This document shows, in pieces, positions 32,256 through 40,175 of a stretch of DNA of 41,788 bases; positions within the stretch are counted from its first letter, which is position 1; each line of letters opens with the position of its first letter. A program made the position numbers and the translations under genes. Under the pieces are notes generated by a model that worked only from the letters and a program-made list of their open reading frames with translations, had not been told where the DNA came from and did not search any database. The DNA comes from Acidimicrobiia bacterium (GTDB lineage: Bacteria; Actinomycetota; Acidimicrobiia; IMCC26256; JAENVU01): contig JANYJV010000005.1 in the NCBI GenBank assembly GCA_025361725.1, forward strand, positions 1 to 41,788, given 5' to 3'.

Positions 32256-33332
32256 TTACTCGGCTTCGGCGCTCTCGTTGCCGAGCGCCGCAGCTTCGAG
32301 ATCCAACTCGTCCATCGGATCCTCTTCGTCCGCAAGGACTTCCTTGCGGATTTTCTCGCTGATCTCCACCATCATGTCGACGTTCTCGGCCAGGAACTTC
32401 TTCGCGTTCTCACGACCCTGGCCGAGCTGTTCGCCTTCGTAGGTGAACCACGCACCGGACTTCTTCACGATGCCCATGTCCACACCGATGTCGAGCGCGG
32501 AACCTTCTCGGCTGATCCCCTTGCCGTACATGATGTCGAACTCGGCCTGCTTGAACGGTGGCGCAACCTTGTTCTTGACCACCTTGACTCGGGCTCGGTT
32601 CCCGACGATCTCGGCGCCGTCCTTCAGCGACTCGATCCGACGGATGTCCAACCGCACCGACGAGTAGAACTTCAACGCTCGTCCACCGGGGGTGGTCTCG
32701 GGTGAACCGAACATCACACCGATCTTTTCCCGCAGCTGGTTGATGAAGACCGCGATCGTGCGGGACTTGTTCAAGTTGCCGGTGATCTTGCGCAGTGCCT
32801 GGCTCATGAGACGAGCCTGCAATCCCATGTGCGAATCGCCCATCTCGCCTTCGATCTCGGCGCGTGGCACCAGCGCCGCCACCGAGTCGATCACGAGCAC
32901 GTCCAAGGCGCCGGAGCGGATCAGCATGTCTGCGATCTCGAGCGCCTGCTCACCCGTGTCCGGCTGGGAGATCAGCAAGTCGTCGACGTTCACGCCGATC
33001 GCCGCGGCGTAGACCGGGTCCATCGCGTGCTCGGCATCGATATACGCGCAGGTGCCGCCGTTGCGTTGCGCCTCGGCGACCACGTGCATCGCCAGCGTCG
33101 ACTTTCCGGACGACTCCGGACCGAAGATCTCGACGATCCGGCCTCGAGGCAGTCCTCCGATCCCCAACGCGAGGTCGAGAGCCAAGGCGCCGGTCGGGAT
33201 GGCCTCGACGCCGACGTGGCCCCGCTCACCCAGGCGCATGATTGCGCCCTTGCCGAACTGCTTCTCGATCTGCCCGAGCGCCATGTCGAGCGACTTGTCA
33301 CGATCCATTCGAGTGAACTCCTTCTCGTTCAT
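32256..33332 (-). CDS. recA: Recombinase RecA
   Basis: A 358-residue DNA strand-exchange ATPase and LexA co-protease. Seen: [20 protein letters not shown] near the N-terminus, Walker [12 protein letters not shown], Walker [18 protein letters not shown], the L1/L2 loops ([40 protein letters not shown]) and an acidic C-terminal tail ([13 protein letters not shown]). Two starts are possible, ATG 33332 (AGAGGGA site) and ATG 33308 (MDRDKS, with AAGGAG). No intein. There is no recX in the 262 bases downstream. The promoter with an SOS box is about 160 bases upstream. Confidence 0.98.
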   Translation of the reverse strand: MNEKEFTRMDRDKSLDMALGQIEKQFGKGAIMRLGERGHVGVEAIPTGALALDLALGIGGLPRGRIVEIFGPESSGKSTLAMHVVAEAQRNGGTCAYIDAEHAMDPVYAAAIGVNVDDLLISQPDTGEQALEIADMLIRSGALDVLVIDSVAALVPRAEIEGEMGDSHMGLQARLMSQALRKITGNLNKSRTIAVFINQLREKIGVMFGSPETTPGGRALKFYSSVRLDIRRIESLKDGAEIVGNRARVKVVKNKVAPPFKQAEFDIMYGKGISREGSALDIGVDMGIVKKSGAWFTYEGEQLGQGRENAKKFLAENVDMMVEISEKIRKEVLADEEDPMDELDLEAAALGNESAEAE

Positions 33333-33497
33333 TTCTTTCCCTCTTGAACTGTTGGGGGGAAGCGCTCGTTGCTGTTGTCCTGAAGGTACGACGAGGGTGT
33401 GACCATCCTCGTCGACCCTGGATCGTCGGTGTCGATCAGACCAATGAACATGGGCTGCATCGCAAACTACCGGGGTGGAGTTCCATCAACGGAGTTC

Positions 33498-33526
33498 ATC
33501 CTAGAGCGAACACTCGTTCGAGGCAA
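33498..33526 (-). promoter_or_regulatory. recA promoter with SOS box in its spacer
   Basis: On the minus strand: -35 TTGCCT (33521-33526), 17 bases, -10 TAGGAT (33498-33503). The spacer holds a perfect CGAAC-N4-GTTCG box (33507-33520), placed as in the lexA promoter. The leader to ATG 33332 would be about 155 nt and holds a possible 16-codon ORF from ATG 33486. The rest of the 320-base gap to the cupredoxin gene holds nothing else that I recognise. Confidence 0.8.
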
Positions 33527-33652
33527 GCATTCTCGGGTTGTGAACCGCCGAACATCGACGACGAGACCGGGCTGCGACGGCCGTGTGGTGACCCCGGACA
33601 CCTTTTGGGACCAGGGCCATCCGTTCCGCAGGACCGCTCCGAACCTCTCACC

Positions 33653-34102
33653 ATGCAACCAAACTCCACGTCCTCTCGACCCACCAACTGGCGTCGGCGT
33701 CTCGCCATCGGCACCGCCATCCTCGCCCCGTTCGCGATTGCAGCGTGCGGGTCCTCGAGCGGCTCGACGGCAAGTCCCACCAGCGCGGCCAAGCCCACGG
33801 CGAAGGCTCCGGCCAAAGACACCGTCGACATCAAGTTGATCGCGTATCGGCCGGCAACCATGACGGTGACGGCCGGCACGACGGTGACTTGGAACCAGAT
33901 GGATCCCGGTGTCCACACCATCACCTCCGGAACCGTCGCACAAGGTACGAGCGGAGTCACCGAGCAGCCCGACGGGATGTTCGCCTCGGGCGAAATCGCC
34001 ACCGGAAAGAAGTACACCCACACGTTCTCGAAGCCCGGTACCTACAAGTACTTCTGCGAGATCCACCCCGCCACGATGACCGGTGAGATCACCGTCAAGT
34101 AG
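33653..34102 (+). CDS. Cupredoxin-type lipoprotein
   Basis: A 149-residue lipoprotein. A signal segment (AIGTAILAPFAIAACGSSSG) ends in a lipobox Cys, a Ser/Thr/Ala/Lys-rich linker runs to about residue 55, and a plastocyanin-like domain follows: TVDIKLIAYRPATMTVTAGT, VTWNQMDPGVHTITSG with the first copper His, and YFCEIHPATMTGEITV with the C-x2-H-x3-M copper loop. It should hold one type 1 copper and carry electrons, or sequester copper, on the outer face of the membrane. ATG 33653 starts the signal peptide. A tandem-repeat lipoprotein follows 55 bases on and is probably co-transcribed. Confidence 0.9.
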   Translation: MQPNSTSSRPTNWRRRLAIGTAILAPFAIAACGSSSGSTASPTSAAKPTAKAPAKDTVDIKLIAYRPATMTVTAGTTVTWNQMDPGVHTITSGTVAQGTSGVTEQPDGMFASGEIATGKKYTHTFSKPGTYKYFCEIHPATMTGEITVK

Positions 34103-34157
34103 CGGACCCACCTGCAACATCCGTACCTCCCCCCAAACGGAACCAGGAGCTATCACC

Positions 34158-35438
34158 ATGAACCGCAAACAGTTGATCCGGTCGGCGATCCCGATCGTCG
34201 CCCTCGCACTCACCGCCACGGCGTGTGGAAGTAGCAGCAGCACGCCGAAGTCCAGCGACAAGCCCAAGACCACCAACACTTCCACCAAGGCCACGACGAC
34301 GGCGGCAGCCGCCTCGGACACCGGTGCGGCGACCCTGCGCGCCGGACTCACCAGCCTCCTCACCGAGCACGTAGCCCTTGCATCCATCGCCACCGATGCT
34401 GCGCTGCGCGGCGATGACGCGTCGTTCACCGAGTATGCAACTGCGCTGAACGGCCCGGACAAGAGCAACACCTCAGACCTCGTTGCGGCGATCACCTCGG
34501 CGTACGGTCCGGAAGTGGGCACTGCGTTCGACGGTCTGTGGCGCAGCGAAAACCACATCCCGCAGTTCGTTGCCTACACCAAGGCCGTCGCCGCCGGTGA
34601 CGAAGCCGGCAAGAAGGCCGCGGTCGACAAGCTCACCGCGTACGCCAAGACCTTCGGCGACACGCTCCATTCGGTGAACTCGAACCTGCCGGCCGACGCG
34701 GTCACGCAGGACATCACGATGCACGCGACCACACTGATCGCAGTCATCGACGCCCAGAAGGCCGGCGATCAAGCGGCAGTCTCCAAGGCGCTGAACGAGG
34801 CGTACACGCACATGGAAGGCACTGCGAAGGTGTTGGCCGTCGCTACCGCGACGAAGTTCCCCCAGAAGTTCGACGGTGACGCAGCATCGCCCGCCTCCGA
34901 ACTGCGCGCCGGACTCACCGGACTGCTCAGTGAGCACGTCTGGCTCGCCGCCAACGCAACCGGTGCCGCCCTCGGTGGTCGTACGCCGCAGTTCGAAGCA
35001 GCAGCTGCCGCTTTGAACGGCCCGACCGACAGCAACACCTCGATGCTCGTCGACGCGATCGGCAGCATCTACGGCGACCAGGTCAAGACGGCGTTCGACG
35101 GTCTGTGGCGGAGTCAGAACCACATCCCGCAGTTCGTTGCCTACACCAAGGCGTCCGCTGCAGGCGACGAAGCCGGCAAGAAGGCTGCGGTCGACCTCCT
35201 CACCGCCTACGCGAAGACCTTCGGGACGACGCTGAACTCGGTGAACTCGAACTTGCCTGCCGATGCAGTGGCCCAGGACATCACGATGCACGCGACCACA
35301 CTGATCGCAGTCATCGACGCCCAGAAGGCGAATGACCCGAAGGCGGCGGACCTGCTCCGTGCCGCAGTTGCACACATGGCCGGCACCGCGAAGGTGCTCG
35401 CAACCGCAACCGTGGCGAAGTACCCCGCCAAGTTCTAA
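34158..35438 (+). CDS. Lipoprotein with two 189-residue repeats
   Basis: A 426-residue lipoprotein: a signal segment (AIPIVALALTATACGSS) with lipobox Cys, a Ser/Thr/Lys-rich linker to about residue 55, then two helical repeats. Each repeat begins LRAGLTSLL(S/T)EHV, has AFDGLWRS(E/Q)NHIPQFVAYT in the middle and DITMHATTLIAVIDAQKA near its end, finishing with GTAKVLA and KFP or KYP. The repeats are offset by 567 bases, and one 56-base stretch (34707-34762 and 35274-35329) is identical, so the duplication or conversion is recent. Conserved His, Glu and Met suggest metal or redox partner binding, but the family is not one I can name. AGGAG precedes ATG 34158. Confidence 0.85.
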   Translation: MNRKQLIRSAIPIVALALTATACGSSSSTPKSSDKPKTTNTSTKATTTAAAASDTGAATLRAGLTSLLTEHVALASIATDAALRGDDASFTEYATALNGPDKSNTSDLVAAITSAYGPEVGTAFDGLWRSENHIPQFVAYTKAVAAGDEAGKKAAVDKLTAYAKTFGDTLHSVNSNLPADAVTQDITMHATTLIAVIDAQKAGDQAAVSKALNEAYTHMEGTAKVLAVATATKFPQKFDGDAASPASELRAGLTGLLSEHVWLAANATGAALGGRTPQFEAAAAALNGPTDSNTSMLVDAIGSIYGDQVKTAFDGLWRSQNHIPQFVAYTKASAAGDEAGKKAAVDLLTAYAKTFGTTLNSVNSNLPADAVAQDITMHATTLIAVIDAQKANDPKAADLLRAAVAHMAGTAKVLATATVAKYPAKF

Positions 35439-35465
35439 CCCGCACCACTGCACCACTTCACCACC

Positions 35466-35500
35466 GACGATGCCCCGCCCTCCCCTGGCGGGGCATCGTC
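35466..35500. terminator. 14-bp GC-rich hairpin after the lipoprotein gene
   Basis: GACGATGCCCCGCC (35466-35479), 7-base loop CTCCCCT, then its exact complement (35487-35500). It lies 28 bases past the stop of the tandem-repeat lipoprotein. No U-run follows, as is common in actinomycetes. Confidence 0.8.
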
Positions 35501-35605
35501 GCGTCTCGGGACGAGCGTGGTCAGCAGGGACGTGGTAGGAGATTCCACCGAAACCGTGGATTCTGCGACCAAGTCTTCGGTCAAGAGACGCGCAAGACTC
35601 GGGTC

Positions 35606-36109
35606 ATGGTGGTGCCTCGGACCGAACCGGCCTTCGAACTGCCCGAGCGGGAGATGCTCGATGGGTGGCTCGAATATCAGCGCGCCACGTTGGCATGGAA
35701 ATGCGAGGGCCTGACCGACGAGCAACTCCGTGCGCGCGCATTGCCACCATCGACGATGTCGTTGCTCGGACTCATCCGACACATGGCCGAAGTCGAAGCG
35801 CACTGGTTCCGCCGCATTCTCTCCCGTGCCGAGACGCCCAAGATCTACTGCAGTGACGCCCACCCCGATGGCGACTTCGACCTCGTCGGTGATGCGGACG
35901 TCGAGCACGACTTCGGCGTCTGGCGCGCCGAGTGCGACAACGCCCGCACCGTCGCCGCCGTGATGAAACTCGACGATCACGGGATCGGGAGGCGCGGCGA
36001 CCGCATCTCATTGCGCTGGGTCCTCATCCACATGATCGAGGAATACGCCCGGCACAACGGCCACGCCGATCTCCTGCGCGAATGCATCGACGGTTCCACC
36101 GGCGACTGA
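35606..36109 (+). CDS. DinB/DUF664 family protein
   Basis: A 167-residue four-helix-bundle protein of the DinB/DUF664 group (not DNA polymerase IV). Seen: LDGWLEYQRATLAWKCEGLT, LLGLIRHMAEVEAHWFRRIL with metal-type His residues, and LIHMIEEYARHNGHADLLRE with the last pair. In the YfiT/DinB fold three His bind a metal, and the enzymes act as thiol-dependent transferases, for instance with mycothiol or bacillithiol. The substrate is unknown. It starts at ATG 35606 after a gap containing a terminator. Confidence 0.85.
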   Translation: MVVPRTEPAFELPEREMLDGWLEYQRATLAWKCEGLTDEQLRARALPPSTMSLLGLIRHMAEVEAHWFRRILSRAETPKIYCSDAHPDGDFDLVGDADVEHDFGVWRAECDNARTVAAVMKLDDHGIGRRGDRISLRWVLIHMIEEYARHNGHADLLRECIDGSTGD

Positions 36110-36265
36110 GTTCCCCGCCGTGCTACTGCTCGTGCGGTAGTGCGACGGGCTACCCGATTTCACCTCAGCGACAGGCGCTCGTGCGGTACATCGAGCCTGC
36201 GCGCAAGGCTTCGGACTCCATCACACACCAGCGGGTTCGACGCGGGCGAATGTGCGACGCAGGCG

Positions 36266-37219
36266 TCAGGGGCGAGGAGACGAACCCGGTGATGTCGGCG
36301 CACCGTGATCGGCGGTCGAGTTGTCGGATCCCGCAGCGGCTGGCGGCGCTGCATGGTCGACGCCGCCCGAGTTCGCTCCGTCGCTCGACGTCGAGCCGGT
36401 GTCGATCCCACTCTCGGGCGTGGTGCCCGCAGACGTCGGGTGATCACTGTTCTGAGCGCCGTGGTCCGCACCACTCTTTCCATGCGTGCCGTCGGCCGGC
36501 TGTCCGGCGCCCGCACGCCCCGCATCGGTCGGCCGCCGTGAGTGATCCGCCGCATCCGAACCTGAACCGGCACTCAGTACATCATGGCAGTACTCCTCCA
36601 CCAACACTCCGGCCTCGTGCGCGCGGTGGCGCAGGTTGGCGAATGCGACCGAATCTCCGCTGTTGCCCCGGTTGTCCTCACCCTTCGAGCGGGCTGCCCA
36701 CGCGGTACACAAGCCCTTCATCGCAGACCCCGACGCGTTGGGACCGACGGCCGAACCGTGGTCTCCGAGCTGGGATCCGTTCTGCGAGCTTGCACGATCG
36801 TGGTCGCCGCTCGGCTTCGGGATGGACACATCGACCTTGGCCAGCGCGTCTGCGACCCGACTCTGCGCAACGTCGGGCAATGAGCCCGTGGCCGCGGCCG
36901 CGCCGGTTCCGGCGAGGAGGACGACCGCGGCTGCGGCTGCGGCTTTGGCGGTGAGCAGTTGAGGAAGCATGCGACGTCTCCGAGCAGTTTCGAGTGAAAT
37001 CGGGGCCGCGGCGATCGCCGCGACGATGGTGGCAACAGCCTCCTGCTCGCCGACTCCGTCCGACGCCGTTGGCGAACGAAGCGCGGTGAGCAGTCTCGCG
37101 ACGCGGGCCGAGTCATCGGGCAGATCATCAGGCGCGATGCGCCCGGAGATGAGCTGCTCGGAATGGTCGGACGACGAGAGAAAGGCCATGTCAGTGTGAA
37201 GATCGTCCGAGCCGCTCAT
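36266..37219 (-). CDS. Probable anti-sigma factor with one TM helix
   Basis: A 317-residue protein. The first 85 residues are cytoplasmic and helical (HSEQLISGRIAPDDLPDDSA, RVARLLTALRSP), followed by one membrane helix (about 87-108, AKAAAAAAVVLLAGTGAAAAT). The outer part of about 200 residues has a short helical middle with two Cys (MKGLCTAWAARS, VEEYCHDVLS) and a long Gly/Ser/His/Asp/Pro-rich tail. ATG 37219 overlaps the stop of the sigma-factor gene (ATGA), the classic layout of sigma/anti-sigma pairs. The anti-sigma role is inferred from this; no ZAS zinc motif is seen. Confidence 0.7.
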   Translation of the reverse strand: MSGSDDLHTDMAFLSSSDHSEQLISGRIAPDDLPDDSARVARLLTALRSPTASDGVGEQEAVATIVAAIAAAPISLETARRRRMLPQLLTAKAAAAAAVVLLAGTGAAAATGSLPDVAQSRVADALAKVDVSIPKPSGDHDRASSQNGSQLGDHGSAVGPNASGSAMKGLCTAWAARSKGEDNRGNSGDSVAFANLRHRAHEAGVLVEEYCHDVLSAGSGSDAADHSRRPTDAGRAGAGQPADGTHGKSGADHGAQNSDHPTSAGTTPESGIDTGSTSSDGANSGGVDHAAPPAAAGSDNSTADHGAPTSPGSSPRP

Positions 37220-37773
37220 CGCGTTACAGTTTTTCCGGTGAGTCGCCGGGCGAGCGTCCGAAGGCCCCGGTGCTGCAGCACTCTGATCGTTCCCGGCTTC
37301 TTTCCGAGGATGTGCGCCACCTCGGCGACTTCGAGACCGCCGAGCACCCGGAGCAGCACGACTTCGGCCTGGTCTGCGGGCAGGGTCCGTACGACGAAGG
37401 CTGCAGCTTCTTCGCCTGACAGACCGTCGACCACCACGGACTCCGGATCGCGAGGGTCCACCCGATCGAGGCGGTACGGCTCCATCGGATCGGTCCGACG
37501 GCGGGAAGCAGTGCGGCGGTGGTCGGCGACCCGACGACGAGCGATCGAGAACACCCACCCACGCAAGTGGTCTTCGTCCCCCTCGAACCCATGCAGCCGC
37601 TGGGCAACGGCCAACCACACCTCGGACTCCAAATCATCGGCCGCTCGCGGTTCGTTCGCTCGGAGATAGCGGGCAAGACCGGGATGGAGGTCGCGGTATA
37701 CGAGCGTGACCGCCCAATCCTCGCCCGCACGCGCCGCGGCGAGGATCTCGGCGAACGCCGGATCCGATTCCAT
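37216..37773 (-). CDS. ECF-type RNA polymerase sigma factor
   Basis: A 185-residue sigma-70 family member with region 2 (VTLVYRDLHPGLARYLRANE, AADDLESEVWLAVAQRLHGF, LRGWVFSIARRRVADHRR) and region 4 (LSGEEAAAFVVRTLPADQAE, LRVLGGLEVAEVAHILGKKP, GTIRVLQHRGLRTLARRL), joined by a short linker. It would guide RNA polymerase to stress-type promoters. Its partner downstream overlaps by four bases and probably holds it at the membrane. Confidence 0.9.
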   Translation of the reverse strand: MESDPAFAEILAAARAGEDWAVTLVYRDLHPGLARYLRANEPRAADDLESEVWLAVAQRLHGFEGDEDHLRGWVFSIARRRVADHRRTASRRRTDPMEPYRLDRVDPRDPESVVVDGLSGEEAAAFVVRTLPADQAEVVLLRVLGGLEVAEVAHILGKKPGTIRVLQHRGLRTLARRLTGKTVTR

Positions 37774-37828
37774 CTGTCCTCTTCGGCCGACTCGGACCGG
37801 ACCTCAAGAGCAAATGGACACGCCCATC

Positions 37829-38380
37829 TCACCCCAAGGGGAGGCGGGCGACGGTCCGGTAGATCGAGCCGGACCGGTGGGACTCGCTTTCCATCAGCAC
37901 CAACTCCTCCGCAGTCCAAGCACCACCCAGCGTCACGTCCGCGAGCGCTTCGACCTCAGTGGTGATCCGCTTGGGTGGGTCCAGCCGCGCCAGCGTGAGA
38001 TGGGGGACGTAGGGGATGACGTCACGCGCCCGGAGAAACCCGGAGGCGGCATCGATGACGACGTTGTGCACCGCCCGCAACGGGGCCGGGTCTCGAACTC
38101 CCAACCAGAACACGGCCGACCGACGCGCCGACGGGAATCCACCCGCGCCGCTGATCTGTACCGATGGCGCGGCCACCACCGCCAACGGACCCGCCAACGC
38201 ACCGATCAGGTCGTCAGCGGATCCGACCTTGCCGACGTACTGCACGGTCACGTGCCACTGATCGCGCCGGGTCCAACGGAACTTCGAACGGCCGCCGGCT
38301 CGATCGAAGAGACCATCGATCGCGTCCAGGACGTCGGGAGGTGGCACGACGGCGAGAAACGCGCGCCGGAGCGCGCTCAT
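37829..38380 (-). CDS. thpR: RNA 2',3'-cyclic phosphodiesterase (2'-5' RNA ligase family)
   Basis: A 183-residue protein of the two-histidine phosphoesterase (2H) superfamily, with both HxTx motifs: HVTV near residue 45 and HLTL near residue 130. FLAVVPPPDVLDAIDGL leads the fold, and LVLMESESHRSGSIYRTVAR closes it. It opens 2',3'-cyclic phosphates of RNA; ligase activity is a side reaction in ThpR. ATG 38380 shares one base with the cinA stop (TGATG), so it is the last gene of rimO-pgsA-cinA-thpR. Confidence 0.93.
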   Translation of the reverse strand: MSALRRAFLAVVPPPDVLDAIDGLFDRAGGRSKFRWTRRDQWHVTVQYVGKVGSADDLIGALAGPLAVVAAPSVQISGAGGFPSARRSAVFWLGVRDPAPLRAVHNVVIDAASGFLRARDVIPYVPHLTLARLDPPKRITTEVEALADVTLGGAWTAEELVLMESESHRSGSIYRTVARLPLG

Positions 38381-39612
38381 CAGCCGAGCGAGTCGAGGCG
38401 TTGGCGCAATCCGTTCAGGAGCGAGATCGCCGCGAACTGGCGCACCCGCTCCCGATCCCCGGGGAGGCGCGTGGAGAAGGACTCCGGCTCGCGATCGGGC
38501 AAGGCGATCGCAAAGCACACCGTGCCCACGGGCTGACCATCTTGCTCGTCCGGACCGGCCACGCCCGTCGCGGAAATGCCGACGTCGGCGCCCAACACGC
38601 GTTGCGCGCCGACGGCCATCTCGCGCGCGCACTCTTCACTGACCACGTGCTCGGCGGTGACGCCCAGCAGAGAGCGTTTGATGTCCGTGGCGTAGGAGAC
38701 GATCGAGCCGCGGAACGTTGCGCTGGCACCCGGAACCGCGCCGATGCGAGACCCGATGAGACCAGCGGTGAGCGACTCGGCCACGCCGAGGGTCAACCCG
38801 TGCGCGGCCAGCGCGGCCAAGGCCGCGTGTTCGATCGTCTCGTCGTCCACGCCGAACACGAGCGGGCCGAGGATGGCCCGGAGTTCGACCTCTTCGGTCT
38901 CGATCAGCGCCCGCGCCTCGGCCTCGGTGGGCGCCTTGGCGGTGATGCGCACGACGAGACCTTCGATACCGCGCGCGAGAAACGCGATGGTGGGGTTGGT
39001 CTGTGCGTCGACGCGGTGGGCGATCATTTCCGACAGCCCGGACTCGGACTGACCCCACGTTTTCAACGACCGGCTCACGATCGCGGATTGCTCACCTGAG
39101 CGAGCCAGCAGATCCGGCAGCACCTGTTCGTTCACCATGCGGTGCATCTCGTAGGGCACCCCCGGCACCGCGTAGATCACGCGATCGCCCATCGGCGCGC
39201 GCACACCGGGCGCCGTCCCGATCGGGTTCGGGATGGCCACTGCGCCCACCGGGATCTCGGCCTGGCGGAGGTTGTTGAGCGGCATGTCCCGCATCCGGGA
39301 TCCGAACATGGCACTGATCTGCTCGACGAGTTCCTCGCGCCGTTCGAGCTCGACGCCCATGACCGCCGCGATCGCTTCGCGCGTGACGTCGTCTTGGGTC
39401 GGACCGAGGCCGCCGCACACGATGACCGAATCGGCCTTCTCCAGCATCTCGCTCAGTGCCGCGATCATCCGCGGGAGGTTGTCTCCCACCTTGCGGTGTT
39501 CCATCGTGTCGATGCCGGCCATCGCGAGGTGTTCGCCGATCCAACTCGAGTTTGTGTCGACGATCTGGCCGAGCAACAACTCGGTCCCGATGGCGAGAAC
39601 GTCACACCTCAC
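38380..39612 (-). CDS. cinA: CinA, competence/damage-inducible protein
   Basis: A protein of 410 residues. The N-terminal MoaB/MogA-like (COG1058) domain carries CDVLAIGTELLLGQIVDTNS, GGLGPTQDDVTREAIA and YAVPGVPYEMHRMV. The C-terminal domain is the nicotinamide-nucleotide amidohydrolase (PncC) type, with GVAESLTAGLIGSRIGAVPGAS, FRGSIVSYATDIKR, and ATGVAGPDEQDGQPVGTV. It recycles NMN and ADP-ribose. GTG 39612 overlaps the pgsA stop as GTGA, and the stop shares one base with the thpR start. cinA is often followed by recA; here about 5 kb intervene. Confidence 0.96.
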   Translation of the reverse strand: MRCDVLAIGTELLLGQIVDTNSSWIGEHLAMAGIDTMEHRKVGDNLPRMIAALSEMLEKADSVIVCGGLGPTQDDVTREAIAAVMGVELERREELVEQISAMFGSRMRDMPLNNLRQAEIPVGAVAIPNPIGTAPGVRAPMGDRVIYAVPGVPYEMHRMVNEQVLPDLLARSGEQSAIVSRSLKTWGQSESGLSEMIAHRVDAQTNPTIAFLARGIEGLVVRITAKAPTEAEARALIETEEVELRAILGPLVFGVDDETIEHAALAALAAHGLTLGVAESLTAGLIGSRIGAVPGASATFRGSIVSYATDIKRSLLGVTAEHVVSEECAREMAVGAQRVLGADVGISATGVAGPDEQDGQPVGTVCFAIALPDREPESFSTRLPGDRERVRQFAAISLLNGLRQRLDSLG

Positions 39613-40175
39613 GCTTTGGCCTCCTGATACCCACGCCGCACGATGTCGAGCCCGGAGATGATGGTGAGCGCTACCGCGAACCACAGCAGCGAATCGGTGA
39701 GCCAGTGCACATCTGACGTGAGCGGCCACACGAACCCACCGACGGTGAGCATCTGGAGGAACGCTTTGTACTTGCCGAGCTGAGCGGCCGGCAGCGAGAT
39801 GCCCCGCTTCCCGGCGACCACGCGGTACACCGAGATCCCCACCTCTCTGGCCGCCATCAGCACCACCGGCAGCCACCAGATGTCGCCCCGAGACACCAAC
39901 GCCAGGAACCCACCCAGGGTCAGCACCTTGTCGGCGATCGGATCGAGGAACGCGCCGGATCGGGTCGTGCCCTGGCGGCGCGCCATCCACCCGTCGATGC
40001 TGTCCGTCGCGCACAGAAAGAACCAGAGACCCCAGGTCAGCCAGGTCGAACCGTCCCGCTCGATGAGAAACAAGGTGGGGACCGCGAGGAGCAGCCGACC
40101 GAGCGTCACGAAGTTCGCCGGCGTCGCGAGCGCATCCTGCCCGAACCGTTTCATCGACTGCATCGGCGTCGTCAC
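39609..40175 (-). CDS. pgsA: CDP-diacylglycerol--glycerol-3-phosphate 3-phosphatidyltransferase
   Basis: A 188-residue membrane enzyme that makes phosphatidylglycerol phosphate. The CDP-alcohol phosphotransferase signature is complete: DSIDGWMARRQG, then GAFLDPIADK, fitting D-x2-D-G-x2-A-R-x(7-8)-G-x3-D-x3-D. There are about five hydrophobic segments. The start GTG 40175 overlaps the rimO stop as GTGA. It sits between rimO and cinA, as in many actinomycetes. Confidence 0.94.
   Translation of the reverse strand: MTTPMQSMKRFGQDALATPANFVTLGRLLLAVPTLFLIERDGSTWLTWGLWFFLCATDSIDGWMARRQGTTRSGAFLDPIADKVLTLGGFLALVSRGDIWWLPVVLMAAREVGISVYRVVAGKRGISLPAAQLGKYKAFLQMLTVGGFVWPLTSDVHWLTDSLLWFAVALTIISGLDIVRRGYQEAKA

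Noticed and set aside
32015-32362. Plus-strand ORF over the end of recA and the 8-bp array
   Set aside because: Its C-terminal part runs through the CCGGACTT array and antisense to recA; the start has no ribosome site. A small remnant gene cannot be excluded.
33333-33497. Riboswitch in the recA leader
   Set aside because: I see no conserved riboswitch core; the leader is explained by the mapped promoter elements and a possible short ORF.
35606-36109. DNA polymerase IV (dinB) as an SOS gene
   Set aside because: The protein is a four-helix DinB/DUF664 metalloprotein, unrelated to polymerase IV, and no SOS box lies upstream.
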